Origin: DAIOHQ01 sp036744635
GTDB lineage: Bacteria > Planctomycetota > Phycisphaerae > Tepidisphaerales > Tepidisphaeraceae
Assembly: GCA_036744635.1 (NCBI GenBank)
Contig: DAIOHQ010000057.1
Span: 1-22,001 of the forward strand
Length of the DNA: 22,001 nt
Reading direction: 5' to 3'
Shown here: positions 1 to 6,746 of the stretch, one piece after another
Numbering within the stretch: the first letter of the stretch is position 1
Layout: every line of letters begins with the position of its first letter
Program-made: the position numbers and the translations under genes
Notes under the pieces: generated by a model
What the model saw: the letters and a program-made list of their open reading frames with translations, nothing else
Told to the model about the DNA's origin: nothing
The model's database searches: none

Positions 1-177
1 TCTCCCTCCTGCGTATGCAGATCACTTCTGATGCTCTAGGATTGTCCAACTCTGAAGCGTTGCACCATACGGGACTGCAGCTATATTGTGGACGTTCGGG
101 CGAAGCGCTCGCGACCCTCACAACAGGGTATTCTTCATGAACGGAGGGGGTGAGCTGACGCCGCTCCATAGGAATTA
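1..177. other. Leader region without a gene
   Basis: No convincing coding region or RNA gene was seen here. The sequence leads into the ATPase gene at 178, and a weak AGGAA ribosome-binding-like site lies just before that start. Any promoter of the ATPase/DUF4276 pair should lie here, but no clear -35/-10 pair could be picked. Confidence 0.5.
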
Positions 178-1278
178 ATGACGCTCATGCGAATACTCCA
201 ACGAATGAAGGTCACCAACTTCAAGTCCATTCGCGAGCAGGAACTCGCTCTGCGGCCGCTCAATGTCTTCATCGGGGGAAACGGCTCGGGCAAATCGAAC
301 CTGATCGGCGTCTTCCGCCTCCTCAAGGAAATCGTTGGCCAGAACCTTGCAGGCTACACGAACATGAAGGGCGGTGCGGACACGCTTCTCCACTTCGGGC
401 GGAAGCGCTCCCCCCAGATGGAAATCGACGTCGAATTTGGCGAGGGAAATACCTCGAACCGCTATCGTGTCCGCCTTGATACGGCAAACGACGATACGCT
501 GTTCATCGGCAAAGAAGTTGCCTACTACCACGATAAGGCAAGGTACCCGAAGCCGTACGACTTCCCCGTCGCGGTAAGCGAGAGAGAGTCACAGCTCAAG
601 ACACAGACACACATGTGTCCGCAACAGATCTTCGCCGATCTCGAACGCTACCGTGTCTACCACTTCCACGACACCAGCGACACCGCGATTGCCAAGGGCT
701 ATTCTGACGTCGAAGACAATCGCTTCTTCCGCCCGCAGGCCGAGAATCTCCCCGCCTTTCTATATTGGCTTCAGCAGCAGAGGCCCGACCACTTCGACGT
801 GATTCAGGATACGGTCCGCCAGATCGCCCCCTTCTTCGGCCAATTCCAACTCGCGCCGTCGCGACTGAATCCCTCAAAGATCCGCCTCGAATGGCTGGAG
901 CGCGGCAGCGATGCCTACTTTAACGCTTTTTCACTTTCCGACGGCACGCTTCGCTTCATCTGCCTCGCCACGCTGCTTCTGCAGCCCGATCTACCGCCCC
1001 TCGTGCTGCTCGACGAGCCTGAGTTGGGCCTTCATCCCGCCGCCATAACCGTGTTGTCAGGCCTGCTGTCGTCCGCCGCGACGCGCACGCAGGTGATCGT
1101 CGCCACGCAGTCCGTTACGCTCGTCAACCAGTTCACCCCCGAAGATGTGTGGGCCGTCGATCGGGAGGAAAATCAGAGCATCTTCCGCCAGCTCAGCAGC
1201 ACGGACAGGAGCGAATGGCTGGAGAACTACGCCCTTGGCGACCTCTGGGAAAAGAACCTCATCGGAGCCCGGCCGTGA
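178..1278 (+). CDS. AAA_21/OLD-like (SMC-type) ATPase, probable defence-system ATPase
   Basis: This 366-residue protein has the layout of the RecF/OLD/AAA_21 group of ABC-type ATPases. The N-terminus (KVTNFKSIRE) is the usual first strand. Walker A is GGNGSGKSN at residues 33-41. A signature-like LSDGTLRF sits near 253-260, and Walker B LVLLDEP near 275-281 is followed by a D-loop region (ELGLHP). ATQS near 309-312 sits where related ATPases carry a histidine switch. Such proteins hydrolyse ATP to gate a nuclease or other effector. There is no C-terminal TOPRIM domain. The next gene overlaps by 4 bp (GTGA) and encodes a DUF4276 protein that could supply that activity in trans. ATG at 178 was chosen for its AGGAA-like site; ATGs at 187 and 208 are alternatives. 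The family call is firm; the defence role is inferred from architecture and neighbours. Confidence 0.88.
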   Translation: MTLMRILQRMKVTNFKSIREQELALRPLNVFIGGNGSGKSNLIGVFRLLKEIVGQNLAGYTNMKGGADTLLHFGRKRSPQMEIDVEFGEGNTSNRYRVRLDTANDDTLFIGKEVAYYHDKARYPKPYDFPVAVSERESQLKTQTHMCPQQIFADLERYRVYHFHDTSDTAIAKGYSDVEDNRFFRPQAENLPAFLYWLQQQRPDHFDVIQDTVRQIAPFFGQFQLAPSRLNPSKIRLEWLERGSDAYFNAFSLSDGTLRFICLATLLLQPDLPPLVLLDEPELGLHPAAITVLSGLLSSAATRTQVIVATQSVTLVNQFTPEDVWAVDREENQSIFRQLSSTDRSEWLENYALGDLWEKNLIGARP

Positions 1279-1949
1279 GCAAGCGGGGATTGATTCTCGT
1301 CGAAGGGCAAACCGAGGAACGGTTCGTCAAACAGGTGCTCTCCCCGCACTTCGTAGGCAAGGGGTTGTTCGTTACGCCCACCATCCTGACCACGAAGGTG
1401 GTCAAGAATGGCCCCAACTTCAAGGGCGGGGTTACCAGCTTCGAGAAATTCGGATCCGACCTCCGACGACTCCTCGGCGGGGCAGGACGCGATGCCGTCG
1501 TTACCACGCTCGTCGATTACTACGGTTTGCCAGTAGACTTTCCCGGCATGGCGAGTCGCCCGGCGTCGGCAACTGCCGCCCAGCGCGTCGCCCACGTCGA
1601 GGCAGCACTGGCCGCCCATTTCAACGATGGCCGCCTGCTTCCCTTCCTTTCGCTGCACGAGTTCGAAGCTTGGCTTTTCTCATGCACTGTCACGCTCCCT
1701 CGCGTGATGGCCCAGCCAAACAACGGACCCCCGTTCGCCGCCATCTGCACCAGCGTTCAGACGCCTGAAGAGATCAACGAGCGGCCCGATCACAACCCTG
1801 CCGCCCGACTTAAGCAAGTTTTCCCGGGCTACCGCAAGGTGCTCCACGGTCCGATCGCAATCGAACGAATCGGCCTCGCTACTGTTCGAGAGAAATGCCC
1901 GCATTTCAACTGGTGGGTAAGCAGGCTAGAGGCATTCGCGGCGGCTTAA
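1275..1949 (+). CDS. DUF4276 family protein (EGxxE/TOPRIM-like), partner of the upstream ATPase
   Basis: The GTG start at 1275 overlaps the TGA of the ATPase (GTGA), which indicates translational coupling. The product has 224 residues. It begins with a beta strand and a VEGQTE motif at residues 9-14, the EGxxE hallmark of DUF4276 that resembles the glutamate motif of TOPRIM nucleases. It continues with TTLVDYYGLP (Asp81), where a TOPRIM-like acidic residue is expected, and HEFEAWLF at about 128-135, another typical family motif. An open frame extends upstream to an ATG at 1149, but that stretch lies wholly inside the ATPase gene in another frame and is not believed. ATPase plus separate TOPRIM-like protein recalls the logic of OLD/Gabija and PARIS systems. 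Nuclease activity here is inferred, not shown. Confidence 0.85.
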   Translation: MSKRGLILVEGQTEERFVKQVLSPHFVGKGLFVTPTILTTKVVKNGPNFKGGVTSFEKFGSDLRRLLGGAGRDAVVTTLVDYYGLPVDFPGMASRPASATAAQRVAHVEAALAAHFNDGRLLPFLSLHEFEAWLFSCTVTLPRVMAQPNNGPPFAAICTSVQTPEEINERPDHNPAARLKQVFPGYRKVLHGPIAIERIGLATVREKCPHFNWWVSRLEAFAAA

Positions 1950-2004
1950 CTGAGATACCACAATCGGGACATCCAGAGTATTTCCTCTGGGAATTCAAGC
2001 ATCT

Positions 2005-2157
2005 TCACATCTTCTGCACCTGCTCCTCGTCCAGAATCTCTTTCACCGTCAGCAGCGTGATGATTCTGCCCGTCCGCTTGTGAAACGCGGCGCATTCCTG
2101 CTCGGCATCGGAAGTATAGCCGAACGAGCCGAAGAAACCCCGTTGTCGGCCGCCCAT
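2005..2157 (-). pseudogene. Orphan C-terminal fragment of a DNA methyltransferase/restriction-type protein
   Basis: A 50-codon minus-strand frame encodes a peptide containing GFFGSFGYTSDAEQE and, at the end, TLLTVKEILDEEQVQKM. From memory this closely resembles the extreme C-terminus of site-specific DNA methyltransferase/restriction proteins, which end with a block like 'KGFFVSFDYSSDALxEI...FFKKTGR.I.PLTVREILEEE'. A TAG lies two codons before the ATG, and no upstream catalytic domain is present; a different gene occupies 2161-2382. It is best read as the surviving tail of a deleted restriction-modification gene beside the ATPase/DUF4276 module. It could instead be a small expressed ORF. Confidence 0.5.
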
Positions 2158-2160
2158 TGA

Positions 2161-2382
2161 CTATCGTTTGCGGTCTTCCAGCGGCAGGCGGTTGGCCTGT
2201 CCTTCGATCTTGCGTTTGAGGCGGGCGCCCCAGGCGGCGCCGACCAGGGCGCCGAGCTGCATCAGCAAGAAAACCAGCAGCACCACGAACCACGGCCAGT
2301 GCAGGAACCAGAGCGCCGTCGCGCAGGCGGCGACGATGAACAACTGGTTGAACACGGCGTAGCGGCGATACTGCTCCCACAT
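2161..2382 (-). CDS. Small two-helix membrane protein of unknown function
   Basis: The 73-residue product starts MWEQYRRYAV. It has two hydrophobic segments, about residues 11-28 (FNQLFIVAACATALWFLH) and 31-51 (WFVVLLVFLLMQLGALVGAAW). A basic tail (ARLKRK, DRKR) suggests the C-terminus stays in the cytoplasm. ATG at 2382 is preceded by an AAAGGGTG-like site; a TTG one codon upstream would also work. The gene is divergent from superoxide dismutase, with about 105 bp between the starts. No family was recognised. It reads as a real membrane protein rather than a shadow frame because of the clean hydrophobic periodicity. Confidence 0.6.
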   Translation of the reverse strand: MWEQYRRYAVFNQLFIVAACATALWFLHWPWFVVLLVFLLMQLGALVGAAWGARLKRKIEGQANRLPLEDRKR

Positions 2383-2409
2383 CAAGTTGCACCCTTTCTT
2401 CAGCGGCGG

Positions 2410-2436
2410 TTGACGCTGATCGGTGACAGGTATACC
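2410..2436 (+). promoter_or_regulatory. Candidate sigma-70-like promoter of superoxide dismutase
   Basis: TTGACG at 2410-2415 and TATACC at 2431-2436 resemble -35 and -10 boxes. The 15-bp spacer is shorter than optimal. The implied leader is about 45 nt and ends in the AAGGAGA site before the ATG at 2488. The call rests on sequence resemblance only. Confidence 0.3.
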
Positions 2437-2487
2437 GTTCAGGCGAGTTCATTACCAATCCCAATCTCTCGAACCAAGGAGAAACCC

Positions 2488-3108
2488 ATGCCTTACCAAC
2501 TGCCTCCCCTGCCGTTTGCGTCCAATGCCCTCGAGCCGCACATCGACAAGCAGACCATGGAAATCCATCACGACAAGCATCACGCGGCCTACGTGAACAA
2601 CCTGAACAAGGCGATTTCGGAGAGCGCCCCGGACCTCGATGGCAAGCCGCTGCACGAGATCCTGGCCAATAACCTGGCGATGGTGCCCGAAAAAATCAAG
2701 ACCGCCGTGCGCAACAACGGCGGCGGGCATCACAACCATTCGCTGTTCTGGGAAATCCTGAATCCGGCCGGCAAGCAGGGGGATAAGCCGATCGGCAACC
2801 TGGCCAAGGCGATCGACAGCACCTTCGGCGGATTCGACAAGATGAAAGAGCAGTTCGCCGCCGCGGCCACCGGCCGATTTGGTTCGGGCTGGGCCTGGCT
2901 GGTCAAGCGCGGGCAGAAGATCGAGATCATCTCCACCGCCAACCAGGACAGCCCGATCATGGAAGGCGCCTTCCCCATCATCGGCCTGGATGTGTGGGAA
3001 CACGCCTATTACCTGAAATACCAAAACCGCCGGCCGGATTACATCGCGGCCTGGTGGAACGTGGTGAATTGGAAGACCGCCGAAGACCGCTTCGGTCGGG
3101 CAAAGTAA
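2488..3108 (+). CDS. sodA: Superoxide dismutase, Fe/Mn family (Mn-type signature)
   Basis: The 206-residue protein matches Fe/Mn superoxide dismutases over its full length and at the usual size. It converts superoxide to oxygen and hydrogen peroxide. The metal ligands are visible: His27 in MEIHHDKHH, His84 in GGHHNHSLFW, and Asp168 and His172 in GLDVWEHAYY. Gln153 in STANQDSP together with the GGG before the second histidine is the pattern of Mn enzymes rather than Fe enzymes; a cambialistic enzyme is possible. No signal peptide is seen, so it should be cytoplasmic. ATG 2488 follows an AAGGAGA ribosome-binding site. The frame is open upstream to about 2299, but that part overlaps the divergent membrane protein gene and is not believed. 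Confidence 0.96.
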   Translation: MPYQLPPLPFASNALEPHIDKQTMEIHHDKHHAAYVNNLNKAISESAPDLDGKPLHEILANNLAMVPEKIKTAVRNNGGGHHNHSLFWEILNPAGKQGDKPIGNLAKAIDSTFGGFDKMKEQFAAAATGRFGSGWAWLVKRGQKIEIISTANQDSPIMEGAFPIIGLDVWEHAYYLKYQNRRPDYIAAWWNVVNWKTAEDRFGRAK

Positions 3109-3113
3109 AGGAG

Positions 3114-3204
3114 TGTTTCAAAAATCCTCTTCGGTGGGGCGGACATTCTTGTCTGCCACGGGACAATGTACTCATTGGCCCGTCCTCCGCCGATTTTTGA
3201 AACA
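3114..3204 (+). repeat. Double-hairpin dispersed repeat, copy A, with 13-bp closing stem
   Basis: Just after the sod stop codon, TGTTTCAAAAATC (3114-3126) pairs perfectly with GATTTTTGAAACA (3192-3204). Inside are two hairpins. Hairpin 1 is GGCGGACA (3138-3145)/TGTCTGCC (3150-3157), with one G-T wobble and loop TTCT. Hairpin 2 is CAATG (3164-3168)/CATTG (3173-3177) with loop TACT. The same inner layout recurs at 5289-5358, 5396-5453 and 16372-16467. It may also help end the sod transcript, but there is no long T run. Confidence 0.75.
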
Positions 3205-3208
3205 ATCT

Positions 3209-3390
3209 CTAACCCGGAAAATGCAGATTCACCGCAGAGCCGCAGAGAACGCAGAGAAAGCAGCGGAGAAATTCAGTGTGAGCTGCGCAACGTGCGCGGA
3301 TCATTTGTTGCAGAAAAAAGAGATAACTTGCTTCTCTATATGATCTTCTCTGCGCTCTCTGCGTCTCTGCGGTGAATAATCCGGGCTAAG
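3209..3390. repeat. MITE-like 182-bp palindromic element, copy 1
   Basis: The element has ends CTAACCCGGA (3209-3218) and TCCGGGCTAAG (3380-3390), which are near-perfect inverted repeats. Next come longer arms rich in CGCAGAG units: 3228-3258 pairs with 3346-3376. The interior, GAAATTCAGTGTGAGCTGCG and onward, is shared with copy 2 at 19232-19404. No plausible protein is encoded. The full palindrome could fold into one long imperfect hairpin in RNA or single-stranded DNA. Conserved ends and interior point to a non-autonomous mobile element or structured RNA rather than chance. Confidence 0.7.
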
Positions 3391-3404
3391 TTGCCGCCTG
3401 CTGC

Positions 3405-4331
3405 TTATTTCTTCTCGGTAATTTCCGCGTGCGGGGCGCTCGGGGAGATTTCTTTCAGCCAGAGTTTTTCGCCCTCTTCCTTGACGCGATAGTCCACCGT
3501 CTGGCCGGTCTTAAAGTGCTTCACCAGATCGAGTATTTTCGCATCCGTGATCCATTTGCCCTGCTTGTCGACGCCGGGCACGAGGATGGTGTCGGTCTTG
3601 TCCGTGCCCTTGATCTCGATGGCCGGCATCTTCTTTCCGTCGACCTCCGTCTGGGTTGATTTCACGAACTCCCCGTGCAGCGGCTCAACGTACGGTTCGA
3701 TGGAGATGAGGGTGGCGTTCCTGCCGCCGGTTTTGACCTCGGCGTTGACGACATCGTCGCGCTTCAGCCCGTTGATGGCATCCATCAGCGCCGAATCGGG
3801 CGCCATCTTTCCATCCGCGCCCTTCTTGGCGGATACGACCACGGTTGCCTGCTGGCCGAACTTTTCCAGCACCACAACCGTCACATCCTGGCCTCCCACT
3901 TTCTCTTCTTTGGACTCGATGAACAGGAATCCCCTGGGCGTGTCTTCGCCGGGCTTGAGGCGATAGGGGTCGATCTGGGTAAGCGACGGGATGGCGCCCA
4001 TTTTCTCGGTGCGCACCTGAATGAGATCGTTGCTCTTGAGGTCCTTGACGACCCTTGCCGCCGCGGGGCTGGGATTGTAGCCGCCCATGGGAGGATCGTT
4101 GGGGACGGCGATCTCAAAAGTCTTTCCCCCGGCCGGCGGGGCCACGGTCAGCAGCAGCGCATCCTTGCCCATGAAACTCCCCTTGTGGGCGCTGACAAAC
4201 CGCACCACCTGGCTGGTGGTCTCGGCCGGCGGATCCTTCTCTCTGCCGTTATCCCGGGCGTTGTCCCGGCCGCTGGCAATGCCGCACCACAACGCCATCA
4301 ATACCGCCACGTTCAGTCGCAATAAGCGCAT
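3405..4331 (-). CDS. Secreted protein with three tandem ~80-residue repeats, function unknown
   Basis: The 308-residue product starts MRLLRLNVAVLMALWCGIAS, a signal peptide with likely cleavage near IASG-R. A clear AGGAGA site precedes the ATG at 4331. No known family was recognised. The mature part divides into three related units of roughly 80 residues: about 42-124 (starts VRFVSAHKGSF, ends ITQIDPY-like), 134-215 (starts GFLFIESKEEKVGGQDV, ends ISIEPY) and 219-300 (starts HGEFVKSTQTEVDGKKM, ends LKEISP). Each has a strand-rich start, a 'D.I..LK..D.V.AEVKT'-type core and an I-[DE]-PY-like end, so a small beta-barrel or OB-like module repeated in tandem is plausible. The protein is lysine- and aspartate-rich and should be exported. 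It stands alone in its orientation, separated by 61 bp from the RNA methyltransferase gene. Confidence 0.8.
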   Translation of the reverse strand: MRLLRLNVAVLMALWCGIASGRDNARDNGREKDPPAETTSQVVRFVSAHKGSFMGKDALLLTVAPPAGGKTFEIAVPNDPPMGGYNPSPAAARVVKDLKSNDLIQVRTEKMGAIPSLTQIDPYRLKPGEDTPRGFLFIESKEEKVGGQDVTVVVLEKFGQQATVVVSAKKGADGKMAPDSALMDAINGLKRDDVVNAEVKTGGRNATLISIEPYVEPLHGEFVKSTQTEVDGKKMPAIEIKGTDKTDTILVPGVDKQGKWITDAKILDLVKHFKTGQTVDYRVKEEGEKLWLKEISPSAPHAEITEKK

Positions 4332-4392
4332 CGAGTCTCCTATGGGATAGCCCTATTGGTTAGACACGCGAGAAAGCAGATTGTTGCGGGGA

Positions 4393-5223
4393 TTATTTGC
4401 GTCCCCGGCGCTGGCGAAGCGCCTCAAAGAGCAAGATGGCGGCGGCGCTTGAGGCGTTCAGGGAGTCCACCGCTTGCGCCTGCATGGGAATGTTGATGGA
4501 TTCATCAGCCATGTCGCGCCAGTCTGCGCTGACCCCGGTGTCTTCAGCGCCGATCACCAGGGCGCACGGGACGGTGAGATCTGCATCGGTATAGGAGCGG
4601 TCGGCATCCGGCGTGGCGGCGAGGACACGGATGCCGCGGGCGCGGAGAAAATCGAGCGTCTCCTGCGTGGAGGCGGAAAAGATCGGAAGGGTGAAGACGG
4701 CGCCGGTGCTGGCGCGGATGGCATTGGGGTTGAAGGAATCGACGACGGCGTCGGCGGCCAGCAGGCCGGTGGCCCCGGCAGCCAGCGCGGTGCGGGCCAT
4801 GGCGCCCAGATTGCCGGGTTTGTTGATCCCCGCCGCGACCAGCCAGAGATCGGGATGGGCGGGGGAAGCGGAGGGCACGTCGGCGAAGCTGCGGATGGGC
4901 TGCTCGAAGAGGGCGAGCAGACCTTCGGGATTTTCGTTGTAGGCGATTCTCTGGAGAAGCGACGGAGTCAGTTCGTACAGTGAGATGGGATGTTGGGCGA
5001 GGCGCGGAAACCGCTTCGCCAGGCCGGCTGCATCCAGCCCGGCCATCTGCGGCGAATAGAACAGCTCCTGGATTTTCAGGCCGGCCTCGAGGGCGCGGGA
5101 AATTTCCCGCGAACCCTCGGCGATAAACAGCCCGCTGCCACGGCGATCGCGCTGTCTGCGCAGATGAAGCACCGACTTCAGCCGGGCATTATCAGCGCTG
5201 GTTATCCGAAGCGGCGAACGCAT
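4393..5223 (-). CDS. SpoU/TrmH-family RNA 2'-O-methyltransferase
   Basis: A 276-residue SPOUT-class methyltransferase. The N-terminal part (about 1-100) is the RNA-binding substrate domain typical of TrmH-like proteins, with LRRQRDRRGSGLFIAEGSRE. The C-terminal knot domain shows motif 1 NKPGNLGAMARTALAAGA, motif 2 LVIGAEDTGVSADW with a following INIPM, and motif 3 SLNASSAAAILLFEALRQR. These motifs bind S-adenosylmethionine in the trefoil knot and methylate a ribose in rRNA or tRNA; the exact target cannot be told. The start was placed at ATG 5223. The longer frame to 5307 begins inside a dispersed repeat (copy B, 5289-5358), and its extra residues are repeat translation. Length fits the family. 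Confidence 0.92.
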   Translation of the reverse strand: MRSPLRITSADNARLKSVLHLRRQRDRRGSGLFIAEGSREISRALEAGLKIQELFYSPQMAGLDAAGLAKRFPRLAQHPISLYELTPSLLQRIAYNENPEGLLALFEQPIRSFADVPSASPAHPDLWLVAAGINKPGNLGAMARTALAAGATGLLAADAVVDSFNPNAIRASTGAVFTLPIFSASTQETLDFLRARGIRVLAATPDADRSYTDADLTVPCALVIGAEDTGVSADWRDMADESINIPMQAQAVDSLNASSAAAILLFEALRQRRGRK

Positions 5224-5288
5224 GAAGGAACTATATCGGGAGGCGCGCGGGCGGGACAGGGCGTGACGGCGGCTTCGGGTGCGTGGTT

Positions 5289-5358
5289 GACTTGGTGGGG
5301 CGGACATTCCTGTCCGCCGTGGCTGGAGGAGCGGTGGATGTACTCATCCGCCCGAGTC
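5289..5358 (+). repeat. Double-hairpin dispersed repeat, copy B
   Basis: Hairpin 1 is a perfect 8-bp stem, GGCGGACA (5299-5306)/TGTCCGCC (5311-5318), with loop TTCC. Hairpin 2 is GGTGGATG (5333-5340)/CATCCGCC (5345-5352) with loop TACT. A flanking stem GACTTGG (5289-5295)/CCGAGTC (5352-5358) closes the unit with one wobble. The pairing resembles copies A and D, although the flanking stem sequences are unrelated. Confidence 0.75.
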
Positions 5359-5395
5359 CAGCCACATCTGCTGCTGTAAACTTATGGCTGAGTTG

Positions 5396-5453
5396 GGACA
5401 GGTGGGTACACCTGCCGCTCATCCAGCCATTGCAGGAATGTCCGCACCACCAC
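5396..5453 (-). repeat. Double-hairpin dispersed repeat, copy C (degenerate, inverted)
   Basis: Read on the minus strand it starts GGTGGTGCGGACATTCCTG, like the other copies, but its first hairpin has lost pairing on the right arm. Hairpin 2 is intact and different in sequence: CAGGTG (5399-5404)/CACCTG (5409-5414). Its 4-nt loop reads TACC on the element strand. It lies 37 bp from copy B in the opposite orientation. Confidence 0.65.
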
Positions 5454-5575
5454 CAGAGGGACAAGCTCGCCGAAACTGTCTCACAGCCGGCAGCGTCAGC
5501 GCTGCCGGCGCGCGGATTGCCCGAGGCGGGAGTTTGCAGTTGAATGGCGGAGAAGCTCTGGCGAAAGGCGCGGAT

Positions 5576-6727
5576 ATGACAATGGGTGAGGCGGCAGGCA
5601 AGGCGGGGAAGCGGGTGTTGGTGTTGTCGGCATCGGTGGGAGCCGGGCACGTGCGGGCGGCGCAGGCGGTGGAACTGGCCCTGCGGCAGACGCCGGGGGT
5701 GGCGGAAGTGCGGAACATCGACGTGCTGTCGCTGACAAACGCGGCATTCCGGCGGCTGTATGGCTCGGCCTACCTCGACCTGGTGAACAAGGCGCCGCAC
5801 GTGCTGGGGTATGTCTATGACCTGCTGGACCGCCCGCGCCGGCCACGCAGCAAGCGCGACCGGCTGCGGCTGATGGTCGAGAAGATCAACCTGTCGAAAT
5901 TCTGCGACCTGCTCGAGTGCCAGCATTGGGATGTGATCGTCAACACCCATTTCCTGCCGGCCGAAATCATCGCCTCGCTGCGCCGGCAGCGCACCATCCA
6001 CACCAGGCAGATGACCGTCACCACCGACTTTGAGACCCATCGCCTGTGGGTCAACCAGCCCACCGAGCGCTATTGCACCGCCACCGAAGAAGGCCGGCGC
6101 TACCTCGCCGCCTTCGGCGTGCCGGCCGAGCTGATCACCGTCACCGGCATTCCCATTCATCCGGTCTTCGCCCAATCCAAGCGGCGGGAAGAATGCCTGG
6201 CGCGGCAGGGACTCAAGGGCGATCGGCCGATCGTGCTGCAACTGGCAGGCGGGTTCGGGGTGGGGCCAATCGAGAAGCTGTTTGCGGGGGTAATCAGCCT
6301 GCCGATGCCGCTTGAGGTGGTGGTGGTGGCGGGGAAGAATGCCAAATTGAAGCGGCAGCTCGAAGCCGTCGATGTGCCGAAACGCCATCGTGTCAAGGTG
6401 CTGGGATTCACCGACCAGATGGATGAGCTGATGGTGTGCGCGGATGTGGTGATGAGCAAGCCGGGCGGGCTGACGACCTCCGAGGTGCTGGCCCGCGGGG
6501 CGGCGATGGTGATCGTCAATCCGATCCCGGGACAGGAGAGCCGTAACAGCGATTATCTGCTGGAGAACGGGGCGGCCATCAAGGTTAACAACGTCGCTAC
6601 GCTGGCGTATAAGCTCGGCAGGCTGCTGGAAGATCCCCAGGCGCTGCGGCGGCTGAAGGAAAACGCCCGGCGAATTGCCCGGCCGCGGGCGGCGTTCGAC
6701 GTGGCGAAGCTGGCGATGGAAATGTAA
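5576..6727 (+). CDS. Diacylglycerol glycosyltransferase, MGDG synthase/UgtP-like (GT28)
   Basis: The 383-residue protein has the two-lobed GT-B layout of family GT28. The N-terminal lobe has VLVLSASVGAGHVRAAQA with the GxGH motif at 22-25, characteristic of monogalactosyl/glucosyl-diacylglycerol synthases. The C-terminal lobe has MSKPGGLTTSEVLARG at 293-308 and NPIPGQESRN at 315-324, which bind the UDP-sugar. These enzymes transfer glucose or galactose from the UDP-sugar to diacylglycerol on the cytoplasmic membrane face; sugar and acceptor cannot be fixed here. ATG 5576 follows an AAAGG site at good spacing, with ATG 5582 an alternative. The frame is open back to 5384, but that part is repeat DNA. 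The next gene starts 19 bp downstream, so the two are probably co-transcribed. Confidence 0.9.
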   Translation: MTMGEAAGKAGKRVLVLSASVGAGHVRAAQAVELALRQTPGVAEVRNIDVLSLTNAAFRRLYGSAYLDLVNKAPHVLGYVYDLLDRPRRPRSKRDRLRLMVEKINLSKFCDLLECQHWDVIVNTHFLPAEIIASLRRQRTIHTRQMTVTTDFETHRLWVNQPTERYCTATEEGRRYLAAFGVPAELITVTGIPIHPVFAQSKRREECLARQGLKGDRPIVLQLAGGFGVGPIEKLFAGVISLPMPLEVVVVAGKNAKLKRQLEAVDVPKRHRVKVLGFTDQMDELMVCADVVMSKPGGLTTSEVLARGAAMVIVNPIPGQESRNSDYLLENGAAIKVNNVATLAYKLGRLLEDPQALRRLKENARRIARPRAAFDVAKLAMEM

Positions 6728-6746
6728 CGGAATTTTGAGGTGACGT

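Larger units (their letters stand above)
5224..5575. other. 352-bp divergent intergenic region filled by repeats
   Basis: The gap lies between the divergent SpoU methyltransferase and glycosyltransferase genes. It holds two double-hairpin elements facing each other (5289-5358 and 5396-5453). No separate gene is supported. Small frames here translate the repeat itself (peptides such as VGRTFLSAV or GGHSCPP). Confidence 0.6.

Noticed and set aside
5231..6388. 385-residue minus-strand open frame
   Set aside because: It lies opposite the GT28 gene, is His/Gln/Arg/Pro-rich and has no motif; its end translates dispersed repeats.
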